Shown in pieces: positions 30,492-39,701 of a stretch of DNA of 56,850 nt. This DNA comes from a virus: IMG/VR virus record IMGVR_UViG_3300020156_000033, positions 1 to 56,850 of that record. One strand, given 5' to 3'. Made by a program: the position numbers and the translations under genes. How positions within the stretch are numbered: position 1 is the stretch's first letter; the number at the start of each line of letters is the position of its first letter. The notes under the pieces are model-generated. The model saw only the letters and a list, made by a program, of their open reading frames with translations, searched no databases and was not told the DNA's origin.

Positions 30492-31321
30492 GTCGTGGTC
30501 CTCCGCCCCCGCACCACTACGACGGCTCCCGTCCCCGTGATGTCCAGGGTCAGCGAGCTGGTACCCCCGCCGCCCAGCTCAGGAAGCGCCGACGGAGCGA
30601 GCATACCGTTTCCTCGAACAGACAGACGATCGATGACGCTGGTCTCCTGCGCGGTCCAGCTGCTGGTGGTGTTGCGCCAGGCGGTGAACTCCCCGCAGTC
30701 GATCAGCAGGTACTCCCCCGAGGGGATGCCGACCCCGCCGAACCACCGGACCCCCGTCCCGCTGACGTCGTCGTCCAGCGTGAAGGAGGTCACCGGCCCC
30801 GTAATGCGGATCTGGAGATCGGTGACCGGGGCGGTGGAGTCCGACACGAAGGGGACCTCGATCCCCGTGCCCTCGGTGATGGTGTGCTCGATGTAGCCCT
30901 CGGCCGTCCACCGCCCCGAGGGGATGTTCATGGTGACCAGGGTCTTGATCATGTGCAGGTGGTCGGTGCAGGTGTAGATCGGGGCGGAGGTGGTGACCAG
31001 CTGCGCCTGCGCCGTCTCGGTGCCGCCCGCCGTGGTGCGCCGCACGGTGACGGGCCGCTGGGCGCCGACGCCCAGGAGGCGCAGCAGGTAGCGGTAGCGC
31101 TGGTCGAGCACACCCGCCGAGGAGGCCGTGATCTTCATGTCCAGGATCAGGGTGGCCGCGCTCATCGGGTCGTCCCACAGGGCCAGCGTGCCGTGCATGC
31201 GGGGGATCTCGACGTTGACGCGGCGCATGCTCAGTCCCGAGGTGTAGCTGGTCGTGCCGACCAGCTGGAACCCCGCCGCCTTGTTGTCCAGGTCGAAGCC
31301 GTCGATCTGGTACTGGAGCAT
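30488..31321 (-). CDS. Distal tail protein (Dit-like), 277 aa
   Basis: Connects the tail tube to the tip. Its position right after the tape measure and its size fit Dit. The N-terminal domain has the jellyroll-type strands (VNVEIPRMHGTLALWDD) and the C-terminal part ends with a beta-rich GTSSLTLDITGTGAVVVVRG. Its start overlaps the tape-measure stop. Confidence 0.75.
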   Translation of the reverse strand: MLQYQIDGFDLDNKAAGFQLVGTTSYTSGLSMRRVNVEIPRMHGTLALWDDPMSAATLILDMKITASSAGVLDQRYRYLLRLLGVGAQRPVTVRRTTAGGTETAQAQLVTTSAPIYTCTDHLHMIKTLVTMNIPSGRWTAEGYIEHTITEGTGIEVPFVSDSTAPVTDLQIRITGPVTSFTLDDDVSGTGVRWFGGVGIPSGEYLLIDCGEFTAWRNTTSSWTAQETSVIDRLSVRGNGMLAPSALPELGGGGTSSLTLDITGTGAVVVVRGRRTTT

Positions 31322-34300
31322 CAGCCCAGCTCCCCGAGGTTGGCCGCGTACTGGAGCACGCGGTTGGTGGTGACCGACGTGGGCTCGGCCTGCGGGTGGT
31401 TGTTGGTGATGGTGATGTCGTAGACGATGCGCGGCCCGCCCTCAGGCCCGCGCCGCACGGCGCTGGCCGCGAAGTCGGGGATGCGCGCCTGGAGGCTGGC
31501 GGAGTTCTGGATCTGCTGGGCGTTCTCCCACGCCTGCGCCTGGCCGCTGACCCCAGCGCTGCCGCCGCGCACGTACTGGCCGAGCTGGTCGTTGTTGATG
31601 GCTTCGAGCACACCCGCGTACTTGCGCGCCGAGTGGGCGTTGACCATGAACTCGTCCTTGCTGGCCGCGATCAGGATGTTGTCCTGGCGGGGACCGCCCT
31701 GGCCGCCGATCCAGCCGCCATCGGCGTACCCGGCGACCACGCCCAGGGATTCCCGGAAGTTGCGCCGCAGCCAGCCGAACAGGTCGTCGGCGTTGTCGAA
31801 CAGTGCGTTCCAGAAATTGGACCACTTGCGCCAGAACGAACCCGTCTCGAAATCGGCGGTGGCGTCGATCTCGCGGCCGTCGGCCTCGTCCAGTGCCCGC
31901 TGCTGCTGTTCCAGTGCGAGCTGGCCACGACGAGTGTCGATGTCGGCAGTGGAGACGGGGTTGACATCCTCCAGCGAGTTGATCTCTTCGGCGTAGTCGG
32001 CCACGATCTCTTCGACCGGGCGCTCACCGGCGCGCATCTCCTCCAGGAACCGGTACACCAGCTGCTCGCCCATGTCTCCGGCCGTACCTTCGGCCAGCGG
32101 GATGCCGCCCTGGAGGATATCGACCATGCCCTGCACACCGTCGTCGGTGGTCTGCATGAACAGCCCCGAGAAGGTCTGGAGCTGGGCGTCGGTGCCGTCC
32201 ACCAGCTGCTGCACCAGCGGCGCGGCCTCCGGACCGAGCTTGGCCAGCTCCATGGCCACGCCCGGGGGCAGCCGACCGGCCAGCTCCAGCATGTTGGTGA
32301 CCCAGTTGTGCTGGGCCTCCACGATCTTGGCCAGTTCGACCAGGTACTGGTCCAGGCTGAACGTCGCGTCCTCGGCGAACTGCGCGGTGGAGGCGCTGGC
32401 GGCCTGGTTGTTGGCCTCGGTCGCGGCGCGGGCCTCGTCTTCCAGCACACGCCGCCGCTCCTGCGCGGCCTCGTAACGCTGCTGGGCCGCCGTCTCCCGC
32501 GCCTCCCGGGTCGCCGCCGCCTGGGCCTGGATCTGCTCCAGCCGGGCCGCGCTGCGCTCCTGGATCTGCTCGGACTTCAGCGCGGCGGCCTCCTGGATGG
32601 AAGCCAGCCGCTCCGCGCTCTGCTCCTGGCGCTGCGCACTCAGCTCCTGGGCCTTGGCGCTGTTGGCCTGCGCCTTCTCCAGCGCCTCGGTGAGCTGGAG
32701 CACAGCCTTCGACGCCTGCTCGGCCGCCTTCTGCGATTCGGTGACCGCGTTCTGCGCCTTGCCGTGCTCGGCGGCGGCGGCGGCGGCCTTCTCGCGCGCG
32801 GCGGCCTCGTTGCGGATCGCCGCCTCCAGCGCGCGCTGCCACTGCACCTGGTTCTGCGGGTCGGCGTTGGCCAGCCCCAGCTCGGCGGCCTGCCGCGAGG
32901 CGATGGCGGCTTCGAGCTGCTTGTTGGCGTTCTCCTTGCGCTCGGCCGCGTCCTCCTCGGCGCGTGCGGACTCCTCGGCCAGCTGCTCGGCCTCGCGCTG
33001 GGTCTCCTCAGCGGCGCGCAGCTGCTCCTCGGCCGCCGTCTCGGCGTCGGCCATCTGCTTCTCGTAGTCGCGCATGGCCTTGACCAGCGCGTCGTGCTGC
33101 TTCTCCGCCGCCTTGACGACGGCCTCCTGCTGGGCCTGCGCCTGCTTCACCGTCTGCTCGTGCTGGCGCCGGGCGGCGTCCACGACGGCCTTCTCCTGGG
33201 CCTGCGCCCACTTGCGGACCGCGTCGTACTGCTTCTTGGCCGCCTCGACGGCGCCGTTGTCCAGCTCCCGGCCGCTCGGCGTGCGCTCGCGGCTCGTGCT
33301 CCCGCCGCCGCCCCCTCCGCCGTCGCGACGGCGGTTGGCCGCGTCCTGGGCGTTGCGCCAGGCGTCGGTGGCCGAGCCGAACCCGGTGAGCGCGCCGCGC
33401 AGCGCGTCGGCGTCGGCCTGGGCCTGCTGCATCTGGTCGCCCATGGCGTCGGCGGCGCTCCCGGCGGCGTCCAGTCCACCGGCGGCCCCGGCTCCGGCGG
33501 CCCCGGTGTCGGCCATGCTCGTGCCCAGCAGCTCGTTGGCCCGCTGTGCCCCGGTGACCTGATTGGCCTGGCCGTCGATGGCGCCGCCCAGCGCCTCGAT
33601 CTCCATGGCCAGGTCATTGGCCTCCATACCCGCACTCGTCCCGTAGGGGACGAGCTGCCGCAGCATCTCGCCGAACTGCCGCATCTTCGAGCTGGACTCG
33701 CTGGCGGAGACACCCGCTTCTTCCAGCTGCTGGCGCAGGTTCTCGGTGGCGCCGCCCTCCTCCTCCAGACCTGCGGCGATCGCCTCGTTGAGATCGATCC
33801 CCATGTCACGGAAGGAGTTGTACAGCTCTTCGTCCTCGGTGATCGCCTTGATCTCGTCAGACGCGAGCACAGCCTGGGTGATCCAATCCTGGGTCGCACT
33901 GCCCAGGGCGGCGGCGGAACCGGTGTAGCGGTTGGCCGCCTCCTCCGACGCCTCGCCCGCCACGCGGAAGCCGTCGGCCGCCGCATACAGCCCGCCCTGC
34001 GCGGTGCGGCTGGCGGTGTCCATGTTGCTGGACTCCCCAGCCGCCACCCCCATCGACTGCCCCAGCTCGTTGAGGCGCCCCTGCGCGGCCTGCGCCGCCT
34101 GCTCGGCCTCGCTGAGCCCTCCGGCCGCACCCGAGGAGTTCTCCCCGATGACGCGGATCGCCTCACCGGTGTCGCGCCACGCGGCGGTGTCGGTGGCCAC
34201 GGCCTGGCGCAGTCCTTCGACGCCGCCGCCCGCCTGGGTCAGGGCCTCGGCCGAATCGCTGATCTTCGTGGAGGCGTCGGTCGCCGAGCCGGTCAGCTCG

Positions 34301-36321
34301 TCCCAGGACATGGCCAGAGCCGCGACGGCCGACACACCCGCCAGCGCCCAACCCCATCCAGGGATCGCTGAGATGGCCGCTCGCAGCCCAATGGCACCGA
34401 CCGTGGCTCCCCGCATGCCCGTCGCCGCCGCAGCCGTCCCAGCGGCCGTCTGGGCGCCCATGGCACCCATTGCCGCACCGGCCGTCGTCGCGCCCGTGGA
34501 CATGGTGCCGAACGTCTGCGCGGCGAGCACACCCAACCCGCGCAACGAGACGCCGCCGATGGAGGCGGTCTGCGCCGTGACGAACTGGAGGGCCAGCATC
34601 GCCGCCATGGTGGTGGCCAGCGCGATGCGGAAGCCGAGGAAGGCGGCCACGCCCAGGCTGATCAGCGCCACGACCGCGCCGAGCGCCCGGACGAAGGGGT
34701 TGTCCAGCAGGGTGATCAGCTCGGTGACGCCGTTGACCAGCAGTGTCAGCACCGGCACGAACCCCTGGCCCACACCCGCCGCGAAGTTGCGCATCGCGTT
34801 GATCATGCGGGTGATGCTGGCGTCCAGGGTGTTGAAGACGACCGCCGACTCCTCGCCGAGGTAGGTCCCCTGGGCGTAGGAGGTGTAGGCGGTGTTCATG
34901 CTGTCGGCCAGCAGCTGGTAGTTGCCGCTGAGCCGGGACACCATGTTGATGTCACGGACGTTGGCCATGCCGAGTTCGGTCATGACCTGGCTGGCACTGC
35001 CGCCCGCGTCGCGCACGCCCTCCAGGCCCTGGATGAACCGCATGAAGAACTCGTCGGGGTTGGTCTCCCAGAGCTTCGCGGTCTCCTGGACGGTCATGTC
35101 CATGACCCGGGCGTAGATCGCCAGGTTGTCGTTGACGCCCATGACGGCGTTGTCGATGTCGGCGAAGATGCGCTCGGTCGAACCGCGCGCCGCCTCCGGC
35201 GCGACCCGCAGGGAGGCCAGGGCCGAGGACAGGCCGAGCACCGACTGCGTGCTCAGGCCCGCCTGGTTGGCCGCCGCCGCGATCTGCTCGGCCACGCCCA
35301 GGATGTCGGTCTCCGTGGCCGCCGAGTTGTCGCCGAGTTCGGAGACCGAGCTGGCCAGGTTTCGGTAGTCGGCGGGGAGCACACCCAGCAGGTTGGAGAT
35401 CCGGCCGAAAGACTTCGACGCCTGCTCGGCGGTGACGTTGGTGGTGGCCGCGAACTCCGCGACCACCCCGGTGAAGCCCTCCAGGTCCCCCGCCGCGATG
35501 CCCATCTGCGACCCGAAGCTGGCGATCTCGCTGATGTCCTCGAAGGCCAGGGGGATCTCGGTCCCCATGTCCATCAAACCCTGGCGCAGTTCACCGAGCT
35601 GGGCGTCGGTGGCGTCGGTGGTGCGCTGCACCTGGGCGAAGGCCACCTCGTACTCGCGCGCCGCCTGCACGGCGGCCACCGGCCACGCCACCAGCGCCTG
35701 GGCCGACTGCTGGTAGACCCCGACGAGGTCGTACATGGCGTAGCGCAGCGCCATGGTGTGCTCGATGGTCTCGGCCATGCCCGCCGCCGCGCGGGTGTCG
35801 GCCTGCGCCTTGGCGTCGCTGGCCTGGGCCATCTGCGTCATCTGGTTCTGGAGCTGCGTGCCCGACTGCCCGGCCTGGGCGGTGAGGCTGTTCATCGTCC
35901 GCAGGCTGGCGGAGTAGGTGTTCACCGCCCCGGCCATCTGCTGGTAGAGGCCGAGCGTGTTGCGCAGCGCGCTGGCCTCCTTGTCGCTCATCCCCTGGAC
36001 GGAGGACAGCGACCGGCCCATCTGCTCCAGCGCGGTGTTGAAGTTCTGGCTGCTCTGCGCCGCCGTCGCACTGGAGCGCGCCAGCTTGTCCGTGGCCGTG
36101 GCGTAGGCCGCGACCGACGAGGTGAGCTGCTGGTACAGCCGCAGCGTCGCCGACAGCGACGCGGCCTTCTTCTTCTCGACGGCCTCGACGTTGCCGAGGC
36201 TGGTCTGCAACGACCGCAGCGACGTGTCCCAGGCACCGCCGCTCTGCGCGGCCTCACGGGCGGCGGACGTGAACTGCCCGAGGTCCACCCGCACCCGTGC
36301 GGTTGCATCGAAGTCGGCCAC
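31321..36321 (-). CDS. Tape measure protein, 1666 aa
   Basis: Sets tail length and may help DNA entry. GTG start overlaps the upstream stop (TAGTG); the frame is open further upstream but this lies inside the chaperone gene. N-terminal 700 residues are helical with tail-length repeats; hydrophobic helices (VRALGAVVALISLGVAAFLG; WGWALAGVSAVAALAMS) may insert in the host membrane. About 1020-1340 is a long Ala/Gln/Glu coiled coil (QAAATREARETAAQQRYEAA). At about 0.15 nm per residue a tail near 250 nm is predicted. Confidence 0.9.
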   Translation of the reverse strand: MADFDATARVRVDLGQFTSAAREAAQSGGAWDTSLRSLQTSLGNVEAVEKKKAASLSATLRLYQQLTSSVAAYATATDKLARSSATAAQSSQNFNTALEQMGRSLSSVQGMSDKEASALRNTLGLYQQMAGAVNTYSASLRTMNSLTAQAGQSGTQLQNQMTQMAQASDAKAQADTRAAAGMAETIEHTMALRYAMYDLVGVYQQSAQALVAWPVAAVQAAREYEVAFAQVQRTTDATDAQLGELRQGLMDMGTEIPLAFEDISEIASFGSQMGIAAGDLEGFTGVVAEFAATTNVTAEQASKSFGRISNLLGVLPADYRNLASSVSELGDNSAATETDILGVAEQIAAAANQAGLSTQSVLGLSSALASLRVAPEAARGSTERIFADIDNAVMGVNDNLAIYARVMDMTVQETAKLWETNPDEFFMRFIQGLEGVRDAGGSASQVMTELGMANVRDINMVSRLSGNYQLLADSMNTAYTSYAQGTYLGEESAVVFNTLDASITRMINAMRNFAAGVGQGFVPVLTLLVNGVTELITLLDNPFVRALGAVVALISLGVAAFLGFRIALATTMAAMLALQFVTAQTASIGGVSLRGLGVLAAQTFGTMSTGATTAGAAMGAMGAQTAAGTAAAATGMRGATVGAIGLRAAISAIPGWGWALAGVSAVAALAMSWDELTGSATDASTKISDSAEALTQAGGGVEGLRQAVATDTAAWRDTGEAIRVIGENSSGAAGGLSEAEQAAQAAQGRLNELGQSMGVAAGESSNMDTASRTAQGGLYAAADGFRVAGEASEEAANRYTGSAAALGSATQDWITQAVLASDEIKAITEDEELYNSFRDMGIDLNEAIAAGLEEEGGATENLRQQLEEAGVSASESSSKMRQFGEMLRQLVPYGTSAGMEANDLAMEIEALGGAIDGQANQVTGAQRANELLGTSMADTGAAGAGAAGGLDAAGSAADAMGDQMQQAQADADALRGALTGFGSATDAWRNAQDAANRRRDGGGGGGGSTSRERTPSGRELDNGAVEAAKKQYDAVRKWAQAQEKAVVDAARRQHEQTVKQAQAQQEAVVKAAEKQHDALVKAMRDYEKQMADAETAAEEQLRAAEETQREAEQLAEESARAEEDAAERKENANKQLEAAIASRQAAELGLANADPQNQVQWQRALEAAIRNEAAAREKAAAAAAEHGKAQNAVTESQKAAEQASKAVLQLTEALEKAQANSAKAQELSAQRQEQSAERLASIQEAAALKSEQIQERSAARLEQIQAQAAATREARETAAQQRYEAAQERRRVLEDEARAATEANNQAASASTAQFAEDATFSLDQYLVELAKIVEAQHNWVTNMLELAGRLPPGVAMELAKLGPEAAPLVQQLVDGTDAQLQTFSGLFMQTTDDGVQGMVDILQGGIPLAEGTAGDMGEQLVYRFLEEMRAGERPVEEIVADYAEEINSLEDVNPVSTADIDTRRGQLALEQQQRALDEADGREIDATADFETGSFWRKWSNFWNALFDNADDLFGWLRRNFRESLGVVAGYADGGWIGGQGGPRQDNILIAASKDEFMVNAHSARKYAGVLEAINNDQLGQYVRGGSAGVSGQAQAWENAQQIQNSASLQARIPDFAASAVRRGPEGGPRIVYDITITNNHPQAEPTSVTTNRVLQYAANLGELG

Positions 36322-36740
36322 TAGCCACGCTCCATCCTCTGGTAGGACTCGCGCCGCGAGGGCAGTCGGTCCTCCGCGAAGACGGTCGTCGGCTGGACCG
36401 TCCTCACCTCGCCGGGCTTGCTCTTCTTCTTCTCGTGGTCGCGGCGGTCCTGCTCCAGGACAGCACACGCATAGCAGAAGCTGGACTCGATCTTAAACTG
36501 CACGCGGTTGTCTGTGCTGTAGGCCAGCCAGACGGGTACTCCGCACTGCCCGCAGGTCTCGGCCTCCAGGATGGTCAGGGCCTGGGCCAGCTTGCGGTCC
36601 GCCGGGGTCCACCCGTCCGAGGGCTGGGCCTCGGCCAGGATGACCAGCGGCGGCACACCCCACTCCCGCGCCGTCTTGATCGCGTTGACGTAGTGGCGGT
36701 TACCCGGCCACGTCAGCGTCTCCGCCAGGAAATCCGGCAT
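36321..36740 (-). CDS. Tail assembly chaperone, downstream (T-like) frame, 139 aa
   Basis: Sits between the first chaperone and the tape measure, where lambda has its T frame. It carries C-x2-C (TCGQCGVP) and C-x2-C (FCYACAVL), a possible zinc site. The ATG at 36740 lacks a ribosome site, so expression as a fusion with the upstream frame is more likely. The fused product would be about 379 aa. Confidence 0.75.
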   Translation of the reverse strand: MPDFLAETLTWPGNRHYVNAIKTAREWGVPPLVILAEAQPSDGWTPADRKLAQALTILEAETCGQCGVPVWLAYSTDNRVQFKIESSFCYACAVLEQDRRDHEKKKSKPGEVRTVQPTTVFAEDRLPSRRESYQRMERG

Positions 36741-37461
36741 CGGCCATCTTGTCGAAGACGTTGCCGACCATCATCGCGCGGCTGGAGGCGTTGATCAGCT
36801 TGACCCACTCCATGGGGATGAGCTTGTGGCGCAGGCCCTCCAGGTTCTCGCGGGTGAACTCCCCGCTGTGCTCCTGCCCCCGCCCGTTGGTGATCCGATC
36901 GACGCAGGCGATGAACACGTTGCAGATCAGCTCTTCGGAGAGTTCGCCCTGAAGCTGCTCCTGCTCCTCCTTGGACAGCGCCTTCAGCTTGGCGGGGGTG
37001 AAGCCCAACCGCTCCTCGACCTCCTTGCGGATCGCGTCGGCCTCCCGCTGTTCGAGGCTGTGCATGTGGAAGGTCAGCGAAGAGCCCACGATCTCGGACT
37101 CCAGGTCGTCCTTCTCCAGCGACAGGTTCTTCTTCTCCACCGTCAGCGCCTTGACCATGTTCTCCGCCGGGACTTCCTCGCCGATCCCCAGCGTCATCGT
37201 CTCGCGCTCCTGCTTGGCGCGGGCCTCGGCCTGGCGGACCTCCCTGTCGATCTCCTGGAGGCGCTTGACGATCTCGGACCGCCGCGCCCCGCGCTCGACA
37301 TCGAGGAACACCGTTTCGGAGAAGGTGATCCTAGTGGCCTTCTTCTGCACCCATTCGGACAGGTCGAAGCTGTCCATGGTGGTGGCGGCCTCGACCTGCT
37401 TGCGGACGTCCTCGACCAGCTTTTCGGAGATGCCGTCGAAGCCGTGCCCCTGCTCGCTCAT
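36700..37461 (-). CDS. Tail assembly chaperone, upstream (G-like) frame, 253 aa
   Basis: Helical, charged protein located between the major tail protein and the tape measure, as for lambda G. Coiled-coil parts (IVKRLQEIDREVRQAEARAK; LTVEKKNLSLEKDDLESE). Its last 41 nt overlap the T-like frame. Most copies would end at TAA 36700-36702; a fraction shift frame to make the longer chaperone that binds the tape measure. Confidence 0.75.
   Translation of the reverse strand: MSEQGHGFDGISEKLVEDVRKQVEAATTMDSFDLSEWVQKKATRITFSETVFLDVERGARRSEIVKRLQEIDREVRQAEARAKQERETMTLGIGEEVPAENMVKALTVEKKNLSLEKDDLESEIVGSSLTFHMHSLEQREADAIRKEVEERLGFTPAKLKALSKEEQEQLQGELSEELICNVFIACVDRITNGRGQEHSGEFTRENLEGLRHKLIPMEWVKLINASSRAMMVGNVFDKMADAGFPGGDADVAG
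36727..36735 (-). promoter_or_regulatory. Candidate +1 frameshift site GGA-TTT-CCT
   Basis: In the overlap, the upstream frame reads GGA TTT CCT. A +1 slip of the Phe tRNA from TTT to TTC leads into the downstream frame (CTG GCG GAG). All three codons are uncommon in this GC-rich genome. The alternative is a slip on GGG at the TAA stop (GGG TAA to GGT AAC). Confidence 0.55.
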
Positions 37462-37495
37462 GTGCTGCTCCCGTGTCCACCCGTGTCATGAGGAA

Positions 37496-37536
37496 GGCCC
37501 TGCACTCCCGGACACGGGCGACGGGAGTGCAGGGCC
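37496..37536 (-). terminator. Perfect 15-bp terminator after the major tail protein
   Basis: GGCCCTGCACTCCCG (37496-37510) is complementary to CGGGAGTGCAGGGCC (37522-37536). On the minus strand it is followed by TTCCT. It would cap major-tail mRNA and lower chaperone expression. Confidence 0.75.
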
Positions 37537-37552
37537 AGCTTATCGCCGTTAT

Positions 37553-37810
37553 CTACGGCGCGGTAACGGTGATGTCGCTGGTGTCCGACGCACCGGCGTA
37601 GACGGCGGTGACGGTCGCGGTGCCCGCAGCGACACCGGTCACCGTACCGTCGGCGTCCACCGTGGCCACGCCAGGCGCCGACGACGTCCACGTGGCCGAA
37701 TCGTCCACGTTCACCGGGGTGCCGCCGTCGACGCTGTACGCGGCGGCCAGTTCCGTGGTGGCCCCTACCTCGACTGAGGCGCTTGCCGGGGTCACCGTCA
37801 GGGAGAAGGG
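37553..37810 (-). CDS. Ig-like (BIG2) C-terminal extension of the major tail protein, -1 frame
   Basis: This frame overlaps the end of the major tail gene and continues 84 codons past the slip. It reads FSLTVTPASASVEVGATTEL at its start and ends ATVTAVYAGASDTSDITVTA-Pro, a complete BIG2 bacterial Ig-like domain. It has no plausible independent ribosome site; its only in-frame start is a GTG inside the domain. Expression as a frameshift fusion (about 270 aa) is the natural reading, as known for other phage major tail and capsid proteins with Ig domains. Confidence 0.7.
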   Translation of the reverse strand, partial: PFSLTVTPASASVEVGATTELAAAYSVDGGTPVNVDDSATWTSSAPGVATVDADGTVTGVAAGTATVTAVYAGASDTSDITVTAP

Positions 37811-38364
37811 ACGACCTCGACCCAGCCGTCGGAGGAGACGCCCTGCGCGTAGAACCGGATGTCGGACTGGACCGGCCCCTCGTTGTCGTTGATGGAGTTC
37901 GGGTCGCCCGACAGCACCTGGAAGACCTGCACCTCGTCACCGGCGACGATGGGCTCACCGGCCCGCTTGCCGACGCGCTTGATGAGGTAGCCCGGCTGCA
38001 TGGGCTTCTTGAACGCCTCGTAGGACTGCATGTAGACCGAGGCGGTGTCGGCGCTGTCCCCCTCGCGGAAGAACTGGATCTGCGCCTCGTAGTTCTTCCG
38101 GGTCGGGGTCTCCACGTTGGAGTCGTCGCAGATGGACGCGGAGTCGTCGGTGTCGCGGTCGGTCCACCCGAGGGTGAAGGGGTCCACGACGGCGCAGGAC
38201 ACGTTCAGCACACCCGAGCCCTGGACGGCGGGGTCGGCGGTGAAGTCCGGCGGGGTCCAGGCCGCCGTCAGCTCGGCGACCGTGGGCGCGTTGATGTCGG
38301 CGATCGCGTCGTATCCGGCCGCCCAGTACACGGACACGTTGGGCGGCAGCATCTTCTGGGGCAA
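37798..38364 (-). CDS. Major tail (tube) protein, 188 aa
   Basis: Forms the tail tube. It lies between the tail terminator-like gene and the chaperones. ATG after AGGAGGAACCTTGCCCC. Beta-rich with acidic loops (WTDRDTDDSASICDDSNVET); ends WVEVVPSP then TGA. A -1 slip at CCT (37807-37809, preceded by C) opens the BIG2 frame. Confidence 0.8.
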   Translation of the reverse strand: MPQKMLPPNVSVYWAAGYDAIADINAPTVAELTAAWTPPDFTADPAVQGSGVLNVSCAVVDPFTLGWTDRDTDDSASICDDSNVETPTRKNYEAQIQFFREGDSADTASVYMQSYEAFKKPMQPGYLIKRVGKRAGEPIVAGDEVQVFQVLSGDPNSINDNEGPVQSDIRFYAQGVSSDGWVEVVPSP

Positions 38365-38408
38365 GGTTCCTCCTCATTCGCGTGGCCACGCGATACGCAA
38401 GTGTATCG

Positions 38409-38849
38409 CTAAGTGTTGACCAGATTGTTGTCAACGATCCCGCTGAACGACAGCGGTATCGCGTACCGCACGGGCACACCAGAGGGGTCGATCGGTGTTC
38501 GCGGGTTGGGGTTGCCGTCCTCGGACAGCTCCCCCTGCCCGGCGGGTTCGTAGCCCTCCAGGAGGTCGCGCACGCGGTTGGCCACGCTGCGGGCGATGGC
38601 GCCCGTCGGACCCACGCACTGCACGATGAAGGGGACACGCTTGCTGTGCCCGCGCACGCCGCAGATGCCCGCGTAACCGAAACCGGCGGGCAGCTTGCCG
38701 CCCCACCACACCACGAGGTAGGGCTTGAGCAGCCCGTCCTGGCGCGGCAGGTCCACGTAGTCGGGCACACCGCCGTCGTAGACGCCGGTCCCGGGGATGG
38801 TCTTCAGGCGGACGACGATCTGGTCCTGCCACTCCTGGAGGCTGCTCAC
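38409..38849 (-). CDS. Tail terminator/completion-like protein, 146 aa
   Basis: GTG overlaps the previous stop. Size and position (between the gp10-like protein and the major tail protein) match tail-terminator proteins such as lambda gpU. N-terminal helix (SLQEWQDQIVVRLKTIPG), beta strands (LLKPYLVVWWGGKLPAG), C-terminal VPVRYAIPLSFSGIVD. Assignment is from context. Confidence 0.65.
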   Translation of the reverse strand: MSSLQEWQDQIVVRLKTIPGTGVYDGGVPDYVDLPRQDGLLKPYLVVWWGGKLPAGFGYAGICGVRGHSKRVPFIVQCVGPTGAIARSVANRVRDLLEGYEPAGQGELSEDGNPNPRTPIDPSGVPVRYAIPLSFSGIVDNNLVNT

Positions 38850-39262
38850 GTGATCCCCCGTCCCAGTGCTTCGGTGAGCTGCGCCCGCGTTGACAGGAAC
38901 GCGGTGTAGACCGCCAGCATCGGTTCGATGCCGTCGCGCGTGCCGAACTCCTGGAAGGGGGCGTAGTAGGGGCGGTCGGCGTCCCAGCCGAAGACCAGGG
39001 TCAGCACATCCCCCTGCTCCTCCAGCCGGTGCATGGCCATCGACTGCATGAGCCCGGTGTCCACCCGGCTCCGCAGCTTGATCATCTGCTCGGCCTCGGC
39101 ACCCAGCTCCAGCATGCGGGTGCGGATGCGGTTGCGCGAGGTGTTGAGGTAGTCGATGACCCACGCGGTGAGCGGCTGGTCGAACTGCCCCACCGGGCCG
39201 GTGTAGTAGTAGCGCTTGCCGCCGGAGAAGTCGTAGTTGTAGGACCACTCAACCCTGGCCAT
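38846..39262 (-). CDS. HK97 gp10-like head-tail protein, 138 aa
   Basis: Neck protein between head closure and tail terminator. Motifs typical of the gp10 family: AEQMIKLRSRVDTGLMQSMA and the C-terminal FGTRDGIEPMLAVYTAF. ATG; overlaps both neighbours. Confidence 0.7.
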   Translation of the reverse strand: MARVEWSYNYDFSGGKRYYYTGPVGQFDQPLTAWVIDYLNTSRNRIRTRMLELGAEAEQMIKLRSRVDTGLMQSMAMHRLEEQGDVLTLVFGWDADRPYYAPFQEFGTRDGIEPMLAVYTAFLSTRAQLTEALGRGIT

Positions 39263-39701
39263 CGGGGTGCTCCTCCACGTCCACGTCGCACAGGATGTTG
39301 CGCAGCCAGGGGTTGGAGGAGTTCAGCGGGTTGCGCACGCGGAAGACGAAGGTCTCCAGATCGGGGTCGTCCGGGCAGTCGAGCACACGCACGACGGTGC
39401 CGATCGGAATGGGGGGCGTGTCCTTCAGCGGGATCTGGAGGCGCAGGGCGTGCATCGTGATCGGGTCGTCGGCGGCCACACGCGAGCGCGCGCGCCAGTC
39501 CTTGTTCGGCTGGCAGCGCGCCTGCCCGGTCCACAGGACCTCGACGGGCGCCGTCACCTCACCGGTGTCGGGGTCCCACACCGCCGCGCCGTCGTCGGAC
39601 AGCGACAGCCGCACCGTGGCCAGCATGAACCCGGCGGGCACCGAGCGGTGGTGCCTGGTCCACCGCGCGTCCAGCGACGGCCGCAGGTTGAGCGGGCTCA
39701 T
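39249..39701 (-). CDS. Head closure/connector protein, 150 aa
   Basis: Located between the adaptor and the gp10-like gene. Beta-barrel-like sequence (MLATVRLSLSDDGAAVWDP; IGTVVRVLDCPDDPDLE) resembles actinophage head-closure proteins of the DUF6093 type. Start ATG overlaps the previous stop (ATGA). Assignment mainly from context. Confidence 0.6.
   Translation of the reverse strand: MSPLNLRPSLDARWTRHHRSVPAGFMLATVRLSLSDDGAAVWDPDTGEVTAPVEVLWTGQARCQPNKDWRARSRVAADDPITMHALRLQIPLKDTPPIPIGTVVRVLDCPDDPDLETFVFRVRNPLNSSNPWLRNILCDVDVEEHPDGQG

Noticed and set aside
27444-30896. A plus-strand open frame of 1150 codons opposite the minor tail gene
   Set aside because: Antisense shadow of the fibronectin-containing tail protein; Gly/Val/Arg-rich with no domains.
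31396-34371. A plus-strand open frame of 991 codons opposite the tape measure
   Set aside because: Leu/Gly-rich antisense of the coiled-coil coding region; no start signal.
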